Shown: positions 7,871 through 16,583 of the stretch, one piece after another | How the letters are laid out: the number at the start of each line of letters is the position of its first letter | How positions within the stretch are numbered: the stretch's first letter is position 1 | Source of the DNA: Woeseiaceae bacterium | GTDB lineage: Bacteria; Pseudomonadota; Gammaproteobacteria; Steroidobacterales; Woeseiaceae | Length of the DNA: 64,000 bases | Direction: 5' to 3' | Assembly: GCA_030066625.1 (NCBI GenBank) | Contig: JASJBG010000001.1 | Span: forward strand, 28,381 to 92,380 | Notes under the pieces: model-generated | What the model saw: only the letters and a program-made list of their open reading frames with translations | Told to the model about the DNA's origin: nothing | The model's database searches: none | Translations under genes and position numbers: made by a program

Positions 7871-9322
7871 ATGAACTGGACGGTCGTACAGCGCATTCTC
7901 GGCCTCCTGCTGATGATGTTCAGCTTGACTATGCTGCCGCCCGTGTTCATCAGCCTGTTGTTCGACGACGGTGCCTGGCTGTCTTTTGTCGAAGGCTTTG
8001 GGCTGACGCTCCTGGCCGGCTTCCTTTGCTGGCTACCGGTTCGACGCTCTAAGAAAGACCTGAGGCTGCGGGACGGTTTCCTTGTCGTCGCCGCGTTCTG
8101 GTCAGTCCTTGGCACGTTCGGTGCTGCGCCGCTGTATTTCGACGACTCTATCCAGCTCTCGCTGACCGACGCGGTCTTCGAATCGATGTCGGGTCTGACG
8201 ACGACGGGGGCGACGATCCTGACGGGCCTCGACGAGTTACCCAAGTCCATTCTGTATTATCGCCAGCAGCTGCAGTGGCTCGGCGGTATGGGCATCATCG
8301 TACTGGCCGTTGCCGTGCTGCCAATGCTTGGTGTCGGCGGCATGCAGCTCTACCGCGCCGAGACACCCGGTCCGGTCAAGGACACCAAGCTCACGCCGCG
8401 CATAACCGAGACAGCCAAAGCCCTCTGGTACGTGTACCTCGCTTTCACCATTGCCTGCACGCTTAGCTACCTGGCTGCGGGCATGGGTTGGTTCGACGCG
8501 CTTTGCCACGCGTTCTCCACGGTCGCGATCGGCGGCTTCTCAACGTACGACGCCAGCATCGGTTACTTCGACAGCACGGCCGTCAATCTTGTTGCGATCG
8601 TGTTCATGTTTCTCGCCGGGATCAACTTCTCGCTGCACTTTTACGCTTGGCGCTATGTCTCGGTAAAGCACTACTCTCAAGACCCCGAGTTTCGAGCCTA
8701 CGCAATGATGCTTTTCGGCCTCTCGGTCGTGGTCGTCGCCATCCTGATCAACTACCAGGTTTACGAGTCGCCGGGGCAGAACGTCATCCACGGCGTGTTT
8801 CAGGCCGTATCTATCGCAACAACGACGGGCTTCACCACAGCGGACTTCTCGGCGTGGCCAGTGGCCTTGCCGGTGCTCTTGATACTGTCCAGCTTCGTCG
8901 GTGGCTCTGCTGGCTCGACGGCGGGGGGCATCAAGGTTATCCGCTGGCTGCTCGTCTACAAGCAGGGCATGCGCGAGATAGTAAGACTCGTGCATCCGAG
9001 CGCGGAGATCCCGGTCAAAGTCGGTAACAAGGCGGTCGGCTATCGCGTTGTCGACGCGGTGTGGGGCTTCTTCTCGGTCTACATGATTGTTTACGGGGTA
9101 CTTCTGCTGCTGCTGATGGCGACAGGGCTCGACCAGGTGACGGCATTCTCAGCCGTCGCCGCAACGCTCAATAACCTGGGCCCCGGGCTCGGTGATGTGT
9201 CGTCAGGCTTCATGAGCCTGTCGGACCCGGCGAAGTGGCTGTCGGTCGTTGCCATGCTGCTCGGCCGTCTCGAGATATTCACACTGCTCGTGCTCATCAC
9301 CCCGACCTTCTGGCGCACCTGA
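7871..9322 (+). CDS. trkH: Trk potassium transporter, membrane subunit TrkH
   Basis: 483 residues with many membrane helices and the four pseudo-repeated selectivity-filter loops of the SKT superfamily: SGLTTTGATIL, VAIGGFSTYD, ATTTGFTTADF and LNNLGPGLGD. The central Gly of each loop lines the K+ pathway. It is the inner-membrane pore partner of TrkA and lies 24 bp downstream of it. Its TGA stop overlaps the ATG of the TRAP small-permease gene by one base (TGATG), suggesting translational coupling of a K+ importer to an unrelated carrier. Confidence 0.95.
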   Translation: MNWTVVQRILGLLLMMFSLTMLPPVFISLLFDDGAWLSFVEGFGLTLLAGFLCWLPVRRSKKDLRLRDGFLVVAAFWSVLGTFGAAPLYFDDSIQLSLTDAVFESMSGLTTTGATILTGLDELPKSILYYRQQLQWLGGMGIIVLAVAVLPMLGVGGMQLYRAETPGPVKDTKLTPRITETAKALWYVYLAFTIACTLSYLAAGMGWFDALCHAFSTVAIGGFSTYDASIGYFDSTAVNLVAIVFMFLAGINFSLHFYAWRYVSVKHYSQDPEFRAYAMMLFGLSVVVVAILINYQVYESPGQNVIHGVFQAVSIATTTGFTTADFSAWPVALPVLLILSSFVGGSAGSTAGGIKVIRWLLVYKQGMREIVRLVHPSAEIPVKVGNKAVGYRVVDAVWGFFSVYMIVYGVLLLLLMATGLDQVTAFSAVAATLNNLGPGLGDVSSGFMSLSDPAKWLSVVAMLLGRLEIFTLLVLITPTFWRT

Positions 9323-9840
9323 TGCGGAACGGGGACGAGACTCCGAACCTGGTTGACCGCTTTAGCACGCTCACCGGCCATCTCGTGAGCTGGCTGACGC
9401 TGGCGATGGTTATCGTCACCTTTATCGTCGTTGTACTCCGCTACGTCTTCGATGCGGGCCAGATATGGCTGCAGGAGTCGGTAACGTGGATGCACGCCGT
9501 CGTGTTCATGCTCGGCGCGGCATACACGCTCAAGGAGGATGAGCACGTGCGCGTCGATATTTTCTATCGCGGCATGTCGGCCACGGGCCGAGCCTGGGTA
9601 GACCTGCTCGGCGTGATCCTGTTCCTGTTGCCGCTTTGCGTCTTCATCGCCTGGGAGTCGGTCGGATTTGTCGAGACCTCTTTCCAGCTTCGGGAAGCAT
9701 CCCGCGAATCCGGTGGCTTGCCCTACCCGATGCTGCCGCTACTGAAGACCGTGCTCGTCTTTATGCCGATCGCGCTTTCGCTTCAGGGCATTTCGCTCGC
9801 GCTGAAGTCGTTGCGGACGATAAGAAGCAGAGACCGCTAA
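9322..9840 (+). CDS. dctQ: TRAP transporter small permease (DctQ family)
   Basis: 172 residues from ATG 9322 (track start 9235 lies inside trkH). Four membrane helices are visible, with the DctQ-like segments LRYVFDAGQIWLQESVTWMH and KEDEHVRVDIFY, where the family has conserved R/E and H-V-R-V-D residues. It forms the small membrane subunit of a tripartite, sodium-driven importer for carboxylates. The large permease starts one base after its stop codon, and the binding protein lies convergently beyond that. Confidence 0.9.
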   Translation: MRNGDETPNLVDRFSTLTGHLVSWLTLAMVIVTFIVVVLRYVFDAGQIWLQESVTWMHAVVFMLGAAYTLKEDEHVRVDIFYRGMSATGRAWVDLLGVILFLLPLCVFIAWESVGFVETSFQLREASRESGGLPYPMLPLLKTVLVFMPIALSLQGISLALKSLRTIRSRDR

Positions 9841-9841
9841 C

Positions 9842-11215
9842 ATGGAGTGGGTTGCCGCACTATTGTTCATTACGGTGGTGCTAGCCCTGCTGGCGGGATT
9901 CCCGGTCGCGTTCACGCTGGGCGGCACCGCGCTGATTTTTGCCGGCGCGGGTGTTCTGCTTGGGGCGTTCAACGAGGCATTGCTGCTAGGCCTGCCGAAT
10001 CGCATTTTCGGCATCATGACCAATGAAACATTGGTCGCCGTGCCGCTATTTGTTTTCATGGGCGTTACGCTTGAGCGGGCGCGCATCGCCGAGGAACTGC
10101 TCGAAACGCTGAGCCTCTTGTTCGGGCGCCTGCCCGGAGGGCTAGGCATCTCCGTGACGATTGTCGGTATGCTGCTCGCCGCTAGCACCGGCATCGTTGG
10201 CGCAACGGTAGTGACCATGGGATTGCTGTCGTTGCCGACGATGCTCAAGCGCGGCTACTCTCCCGACATCGCCGCAGGCACGATATGCGCGTCCGGGACG
10301 CTCGGCCAGATTATCCCGCCATCTATCATCCTCGTGATGCTTGGTGACGTCATGACCTCGGCGTACCAGCAGGCGCAGCTCGACATGGGCATCTTTTCGC
10401 CGAAAACAGTGTCGGTCGGTGACCTGTTCGCCGGCGCACTGCTCCCCGGGCTGCTGCTGGTCGCTCTCTACATCGTTTATCTCTTGATCACCGCGGCCGT
10501 GTCGCCGTCACGAATGCCCGCGTTTGATCGCGATTCGGATAACAAAGTGACCGTCCTGAGGGTCTTGAAGGCTATTACACCACCTTTGATGCTGATCTTC
10601 GCAGTGCTGGGCTCGATCCTGGCCGGGCTGGCGACGCCGACCGAGGCTGCCGGCGTCGGCGGCATGGGCGCGCTGCTGCTGGCTATTGCTCGCCGCGAGC
10701 TCGACCTCGAACGCCTCCGCGACATCATGCGGACTACGCTGAAGATCAGCAGCATGGTGTTCATGATCCTGATCGGCGCCTCGGTGTTTTCGCTCGTTTT
10801 CCGCGGCTACGGCGGTGACGAGGGCGTCCAAACGGTACTCGAAGCGCTGCCGGGCGGTGTGATCGGCGCCGTGATCGTCGTCATGATCGTGATGTTTCTG
10901 CTCGGCTTCGTGCTCGACTTCATCGAGATCACCTTCGTCGTCGTGCCGATCGTCGGGCCCGTGCTGCTGGCGATGGGTCTCGACCCGGTCTGGCTCGGCG
11001 TTATGATTGCGATCAACCTGCAGACCTCGTTCCTGACGCCGCCGTTCGGATTCGCGCTTTTTTACTTGCGCGGCGTCGCGCCACCGGAAGTCGGCACAGC
11101 GGATATCTATCGCGGCGTCATACCATTCGTTGCCATCCAGGTTCTCGCGCTGATCCTGCTCGCGCTGTTCCCCGAACTGGCAACCTGGCTGCCGGGCAAG
11201 ATCTACGGCGACTAG
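9842..11215 (+). CDS. dctM: TRAP transporter large permease (DctM family)
   Basis: 457 residues, hydrophobic throughout with 11-12 predicted helices and the DctM hallmarks: ALLAGFPVAFTLGG near the N-terminus, ASTGIVGATVVTMGLLSLP, CASGTLGQIIPPSIILVMLGD, GLATPTEAAGVGGMGAL and TSFLTPPFGFALFYLRGV. This subunit is the ion-coupled carrier that accepts substrate from the periplasmic DctP protein. It reads directly on from dctQ. Its TAG stop shares the palindrome CTAG with the convergent dctP stop. Confidence 0.95.
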   Translation: MEWVAALLFITVVLALLAGFPVAFTLGGTALIFAGAGVLLGAFNEALLLGLPNRIFGIMTNETLVAVPLFVFMGVTLERARIAEELLETLSLLFGRLPGGLGISVTIVGMLLAASTGIVGATVVTMGLLSLPTMLKRGYSPDIAAGTICASGTLGQIIPPSIILVMLGDVMTSAYQQAQLDMGIFSPKTVSVGDLFAGALLPGLLLVALYIVYLLITAAVSPSRMPAFDRDSDNKVTVLRVLKAITPPLMLIFAVLGSILAGLATPTEAAGVGGMGALLLAIARRELDLERLRDIMRTTLKISSMVFMILIGASVFSLVFRGYGGDEGVQTVLEALPGGVIGAVIVVMIVMFLLGFVLDFIEITFVVVPIVGPVLLAMGLDPVWLGVMIAINLQTSFLTPPFGFALFYLRGVAPPEVGTADIYRGVIPFVAIQVLALILLALFPELATWLPGKIYGD

Positions 11216-12306
11216 GTCTCGCGCGTCTCGAGGAAGGCGCCCTCGGTGATCCGCTGGTTGAGCTTCGACTTCTCGCGGAACGCGTTGAAGGACTCGTAGA
11301 TCTTCGCGGACTTCGGATCGCTCGCGACCAGTTCGTCGATGACCTCTGTGCTGATCTGCTGGAGGTAGTCGAGGACTTCGGCCGGGAACTGGCGTAGTTC
11401 GACATCCGGGTCGGCGGTCAGCTCGGCGAGAGCATTGACGTTGCCGTGCGTGTATTCGGCCGCGACGTCATCATTGATCGCCTGGCACGCCAGTTCGACG
11501 GTCGCCTGCAGATCCGGCGGCAGCGTCGCCCACGCATCCTTGTTGATGATGCACTCGAGCGTCGGGCCCGGCTCCTGCCAGCCCGGGTAGTAGTAGTACT
11601 TCGCGGCTTTCTGCAGACCGAAGGCGAGATCGTTGTAAGGTCCAACCCATTCCGTCGCGTCTATGGCACCCGTCTGCAGCGACGTAAAGATCTCGGAGCC
11701 GGGCAGTGTGACCGGCGTACCGCCCGCGCGCCTCAGGACCTCGCCGCCGAGGCCGGGGATGCGCATCTTGAGCCCCTTCAGGTCGTCGATGGAATTGATC
11801 TCCTTGTTGAACCAGCCGCCCATCTGAACGCCGGTATTGCCGCACGGAAACGGGATCAGGTTGTAGGGCTCGTAGAGCTCGCGCCACAGCTCGAGGCCGC
11901 CGCCGTAATACAGCCAGCCGTCCATCTCGGCGTTGTTGAGCCCGAACGGAATGGCCGTGAAGAACTGCGCCGCGTCGAGCTTGCCCTTGTGGTAGTAGGA
12001 CGCGTCGTGGCCCATCTCGACCGTACCCCGGCTGACCGCGTCGAACACCTCGAAGGCCGGCACGAGTTCGCCCGCCGCGTAGACCTTGATCGTCAAGCGG
12101 CCATTGGTTGCGGCTGCGATCCTGTCGGCAAGGTTGTAGACGGCGATACCGAGTCCCGGGTAACGGGGCGGCCAGGAGGTCACGGCAGACCACTCGAAGG
12201 TCTCGGTGGATGCGGCCGCGCCGGGCGCGCAGTCCTCGGCCGATTTCGAACAGGCGGCGAGGCCGGCGGCAGCGGCGATACCGCCCACGAAGTGTCTGCG
12301 TTTCAT
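11212..12306 (-). CDS. dctP: TRAP transporter substrate-binding protein (DctP family, TakP-like)
   Basis: 364 residues. The N-terminus MKRRHFVGGIAAAAGLAAC combines a twin-arginine-like RRHFVGG with a lipobox-like LAAC, so it may be a Tat-exported lipoprotein. The rest is a DctP-type binding protein: MRIPGLGGEVLRRAGGTPV, a GAIDATEWVGPYNDLAFG stretch and KYYYYPGWQEPGP, all features of the TakP branch that binds 2-oxo and other monocarboxylic acids. The substrate is not determinable. It is on the opposite strand, tail to tail with dctM (4-bp overlap), so it must have its own promoter and is not co-transcribed with its permeases. Confidence 0.9.
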   Translation of the reverse strand: MKRRHFVGGIAAAAGLAACSKSAEDCAPGAAASTETFEWSAVTSWPPRYPGLGIAVYNLADRIAAATNGRLTIKVYAAGELVPAFEVFDAVSRGTVEMGHDASYYHKGKLDAAQFFTAIPFGLNNAEMDGWLYYGGGLELWRELYEPYNLIPFPCGNTGVQMGGWFNKEINSIDDLKGLKMRIPGLGGEVLRRAGGTPVTLPGSEIFTSLQTGAIDATEWVGPYNDLAFGLQKAAKYYYYPGWQEPGPTLECIINKDAWATLPPDLQATVELACQAINDDVAAEYTHGNVNALAELTADPDVELRQFPAEVLDYLQQISTEVIDELVASDPKSAKIYESFNAFREKSKLNQRITEGAFLETRET

Positions 12307-12693
12307 TGACTGTCCCGTTTCAAGTGCGACGAGGTAGTGTATTGGGGCTTGCGGGGGATGCCAATGGGGTTATGATCTCCACGATAAGGTGATTCTAGGC
12401 TTGATGGGACCCATTATTCCCACTTTTCTTTGAATTGTCTGTTTGTGGACTTCAGAATCCGCAAAGATCGATTCTCGGGGGCTTAGTGGGACCTTCACTA
12501 ACGTCGCGGTCCGCCCGGCGGGTCGCGGTGCAGGCCTGCCGTCCCTGGAGCCCGCGCCGCGCCGGGGAATCTCCCCGCCCGCCGGTCGGTGCCTGCAGCT
12601 TGTCACCGCTGGCCTCCCAGCCGGGCATTGCGTATCTGGCGCGTGCGTGAATAAATGCCGTCTGCCGAACGATTCCGGGGAAACCCGCCAGTT
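12307..12693. other. 387-bp structured region without a recognisable gene
   Basis: This gap between divergent dctP and dtd holds no protein I can support. It contains TGGGA..TCCCA (near 12402), TGGGACC again near 12487, a perfect CGGGGA-ATC-TCCCCG hairpin (12563-12577) inside a very GC-rich stretch, and TGCAGGC/GCCTGCA arms enclosing that stretch. dctP and dtd promoters must lie here. An unrecognised structured RNA or leader is possible; it lacks the signature motifs of SRP RNA and RNase P RNA. Confidence 0.4.
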
Positions 12694-13134
12694 ATGATCG
12701 CGCTCCTGCAACGAGTCTCCGAGGCAGCTGTCCATATCGGCGGCGAGCCCGTCGGGACCATCGGCCCGGGCCTCATGGTGCTGGTCGCCGTGCACCGCGA
12801 CGACGAGCCCCGCGATGTCGAGCGGCTTTCCGAACGAATCCTCGGCTACCGCGTGTTTCCCGACGAGGCGGGGCGCATGAACCTGAGCGTCGCGGACACG
12901 GCCGGCGGGCTGTTGCTGGTCCCCCAGTTCACCCTCGCGGCGGACACGAAGAAAGGCACGCGGGCAAGCTTCACGAGGGCGGCCGCGCCGGAAAAGGGCG
13001 AGGCTTACTTCGACGATCTTGTTGCGATATGCCGGCAGCGACATGCACAGGTCGAGACGGGCCGCTTCGGCGCTGACATGCAGGTATCGCTCACCAACGA
13101 CGGGCCCGTGACATTCTGGCTTGAAACTCGCTAG
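12694..13134 (+). CDS. dtd: D-aminoacyl-tRNA deacylase
   Basis: 146 residues from ATG 12694 (MIALLQRVSEAAV), the same start and length as the E. coli enzyme; the track start at 12655 adds 13 unrelated residues. It hydrolyses D-amino acids from mischarged tRNA in the cytoplasm. The C-terminal Gly-cisPro motif is intact (NDGPVTFWLE), as are ERILGYRVFPD and GRFGADMQVSL. The other family signature is usually SQFTLAAD; here it reads PQFTLAAD, so the conserved Ser is Pro. It stands alone, upstream of the tat operon. Confidence 0.92.
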   Translation: MIALLQRVSEAAVHIGGEPVGTIGPGLMVLVAVHRDDEPRDVERLSERILGYRVFPDEAGRMNLSVADTAGGLLLVPQFTLAADTKKGTRASFTRAAAPEKGEAYFDDLVAICRQRHAQVETGRFGADMQVSLTNDGPVTFWLETR

Positions 13135-13241
13135 AACGCCCAAAACTCAGTATTTACAATGGTTTGAGCTGGCCTCGCTTGGGCAAAGTGCGACGCCGGT
13201 CCTGTGTTCCGCGGCATAGAAGTGAAATAGTTGCATGAGAT

Positions 13242-13270
13242 TGCGCGGCTCGCTCTAACGTGCCCATAAT
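13242..13270 (+). promoter_or_regulatory. Candidate sigma-70 promoter for tatABC
   Basis: TTGCGC, a 17-bp spacer, then CATAAT, in the 206-bp gap between dtd and tatA. The start point would be near 13277, leaving a ~64-nt leader. That leader contains a TGGGGC-AAA-GCCCCA hairpin (13313-13327) just before the tatA ribosome-binding site. Confidence 0.4.
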
Positions 13271-13340
13271 GCGTGCCCGATTGTGCTCGCGTAATCGTTA
13301 CAATCATCGTTTTGGGGCAAAGCCCCAGGAGAGGAAAGAG

Positions 13341-13574
13341 ATGTTGTCCCAAATCGGCCCGGTTCAGCTCCTGATCGTGCTCGTGATCATCCTGGCGATC
13401 TTCGGCACCAAGAAGCTGCGTACTCTAGGCTCCGATCTCGGCTCCGCCGTGAAGGGCTTTCGCAGTGCCGTGAATGAAGCCGAGCAGACGACCGAGCAGC
13501 TCAGCGAGTCGACGAAACCCGACGCGGACTTCGACAACACGCCGGCTGAAGAGTCCCGCAAGGAAGGCCAGTAG
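13341..13574 (+). CDS. tatA: Sec-independent protein translocase subunit TatA
   Basis: 77 residues from ATG 13341 after a strong AGGAAAGAG site; the track's 13260 start adds an unlikely basic extension. One N-terminal membrane helix ([12 protein letters not shown]), the [14 protein letters not shown] hinge and amphipathic helix, then an acidic tail. TatA multimers form the pore for folded proteins bearing twin-arginine signals. It is first in a tatA-tatB-tatC operon. Likely clients in this window are the FAD oxidase (RRQFC) and DctP (RRHFV). Confidence 0.93.
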   Translation: MLSQIGPVQLLIVLVIILAIFGTKKLRTLGSDLGSAVKGFRSAVNEAEQTTEQLSESTKPDADFDNTPAEESRKEGQ

Positions 13575-13598
13575 ACCCCCTGCCCGCGGACGTCTGAC

Positions 13599-14042
13599 GT
13601 GTCCGGTATCGGTTTCTTCGAGTTTCTAATACTGTGCATGATCGGGCTGGTCGTGCTCGGACCGAAGCGCCTGCCGCAGGTGGCGAGCCAGCTCGGTAGC
13701 TGGGTCGGCCAGGCACGGCGCCTGACGCGCAGCCTGAAGCGCCAGCTCGAGGAAGAGCTGGATTTCGAAGAAGAACTGAACCTCGGCCCGACCATCCATT
13801 CACGATCCACGCCGCCGGCGAGCCACCCGCCGCCGCGCGACGACGACACCTATTCCCCCATGCACGAGCCTTCGCCATCCAGCATCGATCTCGACAGCGA
13901 TGGTTCGGGCGAACGCGACGAATTCGACGTCGAGCCCGACTTCGATGACGAGGATATAGCAGCCGTGGAAGCCGCCGCAGAACCGGCGGAGAAGCCGGAA
14001 GACCCTTCAGCCGACGAAGACGATGGACAGCGAAGCACCTGA
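13599..14042 (+). CDS. tatB: Sec-independent protein translocase subunit TatB
   Basis: 147 residues with a GTG start 24 bp after tatA. The N-terminal helix has the TatB form, GFFEFLILCMIGLVVLGPKRLP, followed by an amphipathic helix (VASQLGSWVGQARRLTRSLKRQ) and a long disordered, very acidic tail. TatB pairs with TatC as the receptor for twin-arginine signal peptides. Its last 20 bases overlap the start of tatC. The tail is unusually rich in Asp and Glu. Confidence 0.93.
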   Translation: MSGIGFFEFLILCMIGLVVLGPKRLPQVASQLGSWVGQARRLTRSLKRQLEEELDFEEELNLGPTIHSRSTPPASHPPPRDDDTYSPMHEPSPSSIDLDSDGSGERDEFDVEPDFDDEDIAAVEAAAEPAEKPEDPSADEDDGQRST

Positions 14043-14811
14043 AGGCGGCACAGAGGAGGATCTCGCCGAGGGTACGCTGCTGTCGCACCTCGTCGAGCTG
14101 CGCAATCGCATTCTCAAAGCGTTTGCCGCGGTGATGATCATTTTCGTGCCGCTGATGTTCTTCAACAAGAAGATCTTCGAGATCGTTTCGGCGCCGTTGC
14201 GCGCGGCCCTCGACACGGGCCAGCAGATGATCGCGACGAACCCGATCTCCGTCGTGTTCACGCCTTTCAAACTCACGTTCATCGTAGCCCTGTGTCTCGC
14301 AATGCCGTTCGTGCTGTACCAGGTCTGGGCGTTTGTCGCACCGGGTCTGTACAAGAAGGAGAAGCGCTTCGCGTTCCCGCTGCTCGCGTCGAGCATCGTG
14401 CTGTTCTATGCGGGCGTCGCCTTCGCCTATTTCGTGCTGTTCCCGCTTGTCTTCAACTTCCTCGTCGCTTTCGCGCCCGACGTCATCGAGCTGATGCCGG
14501 ATATCGCCGCCTACGTGAGTTTCGTCGTAACGATCTCCTTCGTCTTCGGTCTCGCCTTCGAGGTACCCGTCGCGACGGTTCTGATCGTCTGGACCGGGAT
14601 TACGACGCCCGACAAGCTCGCCAAGGCCCGGCCCTACGTATTCCTCGCGGCATTCATCGTCGGCATGTTCCTGACGCCGCCCGACGTCTTCAGCCAGACC
14701 CTGCTCGCCATTCCCGTCTACCTCCTCTACGAACTCGGCCTCGTGATGTCGCGGGTCTTCATCACCAATCGCCGCGAAGAAGAAGACGAGCCTGTCGCCG
14801 CCGACAGCTAA
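14023..14811 (+). CDS. tatC: Sec-independent protein translocase subunit TatC
   Basis: 262 residues, six membrane helices. Conserved features: LLSHLVELRNRILKAF at the N-terminus (cytoplasmic signal-binding face), FKLTFIVALCLAMPFVLYQVWAFVAPGLYKKEK, FGLAFEVPVATVLI and the FLTPPDVFSQTLLAIPVYLLYELGL block. TatC recognises the RR motif of the substrate. It overlaps tatB by 20 bp and closes the operon. Confidence 0.96.
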   Translation: MDSEAPEGGTEEDLAEGTLLSHLVELRNRILKAFAAVMIIFVPLMFFNKKIFEIVSAPLRAALDTGQQMIATNPISVVFTPFKLTFIVALCLAMPFVLYQVWAFVAPGLYKKEKRFAFPLLASSIVLFYAGVAFAYFVLFPLVFNFLVAFAPDVIELMPDIAAYVSFVVTISFVFGLAFEVPVATVLIVWTGITTPDKLAKARPYVFLAAFIVGMFLTPPDVFSQTLLAIPVYLLYELGLVMSRVFITNRREEEDEPVAADS

Positions 14812-15002
14812 TCCGCTGAAACCAAACATAATTCTCGAGGTCCACTAGCGTGGCGACCGGGTTTTCGCCAGTAGCGGAACGGGCTTGAGTGGTGTAAGTT
14901 GCGTGACCGGCCGGTAGAAAAACGGTCCCGAGCGGGGGGTTTCGGGACACCAACATAACGACCAGTCCGCGCCCGGCCCAAAGTCCGATAAAGAGAGCTT
15001 CT
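14812..15002. other. Intergenic region upstream of the POT transporter gene
   Basis: 191 bp with no gene. It includes a GTCCCGA/TCGGGAC hairpin (14925-14948) with no T-run, so a leader element is as likely as a terminator. Confidence 0.3.
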
Positions 15003-16529
15003 ATGACAGCGACGAGCGCGCCAGCGGCGCAGCCGGCCGACACGACATTCGGCCACCCGAAGGGTCTGATGACCCTGTTCTTTACCGAACTCTGGGAACG
15101 CTTCAGCTACTACGGTATGCGGGCCTTCCTGATCCTTTACATGACCGACGTCGCGGGTGGACTTGCGATGGGCACCGAGATCAGCGGCGCCGTATACGGT
15201 CTGTACACCTTCGGCGTCTACGCACTCGCCTTGCCCGGCGGCTGGATTGCCGACCGCATCGTCGGCCAGCGCCAGGCCGTCTTTATCGGCGGCGTCATCA
15301 TCGCGCTGGGCCACTTCACGCTGGCTGCACCAATCTTCATCCCGGGCTCCGACTTGTGGTCGTTCTACCTGGGATTGCTGCTCGTCGTCATAGGCACGGG
15401 GCTGCTCAAGCCTAACGTCAGCGCCATCGTTGGCGACCTGTACACGAACGATACGCCGGAGCGACGCGACGCCGGATTCTCAATTTACTACATGGGCATC
15501 AACATCGGCGCGTTCGCAGGCCCGATCGTCTGCGGCTACTTCGCCGAAAACGTTGACTGGCACCTGGGCTTCAGCCTCGCCGGCTTCGGCATGGTGCTCG
15601 GCCTCGTGCAGTACGTGTACGGCACGCCGAAACTCAAAGGCGCCGGCGAGCTGACGGGTGAAGCCGCTGACCCGGCGCTCGTCAGCGTCGCAAAGAAGCA
15701 GCTCATGATAGGCCTCGGCATCACCGCGGCGCTTGTTGCCGTTGTTTACGGGCTGATCGCATCCGGCGTGCTCGCATTCGGAATCGTCGGTTTCGCACAG
15801 ACGACCGGCCTGATCGTTGTCGTAGTTGCCGCGCTCTACTTCGCATACGTCATCGCCTTCGGCTGCCATGACAAGACCGAACGACACCGGGTATTCGTGA
15901 TCTTCCTGCTGTTCGTCGGCGCCGCCATGTTCTGGTCGGGCTTCGAGCAGGCCGGCTCATCGATGAACATTTTTGCCCGGGACTTCACGAATCGCGTGAT
16001 CTTCGGTTGGGAGGTGCCAACCAGCTGGCTGCAGTCGGTCAACCCGATCTTCATCATCCTGCTGGCGCCGGTCATGGGCATGGTGTGGGTCAAGCTGGCG
16101 GAGAAGAGCCCGTCTATTCCAGTCAAGTTCGGTTTCGGCCTCGTCATGCTCGGCGTCGGCTTCCTGGTGCTCGCCTGGGGCTCGCTGTACGTGCCCGAGG
16201 GCGCGGCCGACAATCCGGCCGCCGGGGTCGCGATGACCTGGTTGGTCGTGACCTACTTCTTCCACACCGTAGGCGAACTCGCGCTGAGCCCGGTCGGCCT
16301 GTCAAGCGTCACCAAGCTTTCACCGCACCGCCTGGTCGGCCAGATGATGGGTACCTGGTTCATGGGTGCGGCGCTCGGCAATCTCGTCGCCGGCCTCGTG
16401 TCCGGTCGCATCGAGAGCCTGCCGCCGGAACAGCTGTTCACGGTCGTGGCCAGCATCGTGATCGGAGCAGGCGTGCTGTTCTGGCTGTTCTCACCGATTA
16501 TCAATCGCATGACGCACGGCGTGAAATAA
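15003..16529 (+). CDS. Proton-dependent oligopeptide transporter (POT/PTR2 family)
   Basis: 508 residues, major-facilitator fold with about 14 helices. The POT signature is clear: ELWERFSYYGMRAFLILYMTD near the N-terminus holds the ExxER proton-coupling motif, GGWIADRIVGQRQAV follows, and YYMGINIGAFAGPIVCGYFAE matches the second PTR2 signature. It imports di- and tripeptides with protons across the inner membrane. With the AbgT carrier next downstream and several exported peptidases in the window, it fits peptide scavenging. Confidence 0.92.
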   Translation: MTATSAPAAQPADTTFGHPKGLMTLFFTELWERFSYYGMRAFLILYMTDVAGGLAMGTEISGAVYGLYTFGVYALALPGGWIADRIVGQRQAVFIGGVIIALGHFTLAAPIFIPGSDLWSFYLGLLLVVIGTGLLKPNVSAIVGDLYTNDTPERRDAGFSIYYMGINIGAFAGPIVCGYFAENVDWHLGFSLAGFGMVLGLVQYVYGTPKLKGAGELTGEAADPALVSVAKKQLMIGLGITAALVAVVYGLIASGVLAFGIVGFAQTTGLIVVVVAALYFAYVIAFGCHDKTERHRVFVIFLLFVGAAMFWSGFEQAGSSMNIFARDFTNRVIFGWEVPTSWLQSVNPIFIILLAPVMGMVWVKLAEKSPSIPVKFGFGLVMLGVGFLVLAWGSLYVPEGAADNPAAGVAMTWLVVTYFFHTVGELALSPVGLSSVTKLSPHRLVGQMMGTWFMGAALGNLVAGLVSGRIESLPPEQLFTVVASIVIGAGVLFWLFSPIINRMTHGVK

Positions 16530-16583
16530 GATCGGGCCGTCAACAGCCTGATAAACCAAAAGAACGACTTCAGGGGGATCGCC

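Noticed and set aside
12400-12420. MraZ-type box or dcw promoter suggested by TGGGA repeats
   Set aside because: The TGGGA units are inverted rather than direct repeats at MraZ spacing, and no mraZ or dcw genes follow.
12370-13143. 257-aa minus-strand ORF and small plus-strand ORFs in the dctP-dtd gap
   Set aside because: Mostly antisense of dtd; the remainder has no family features.
13501-14829. 442-aa minus-strand ORF across tatA, tatB and tatC
   Set aside because: Charged low-complexity shadow of the tat operon.
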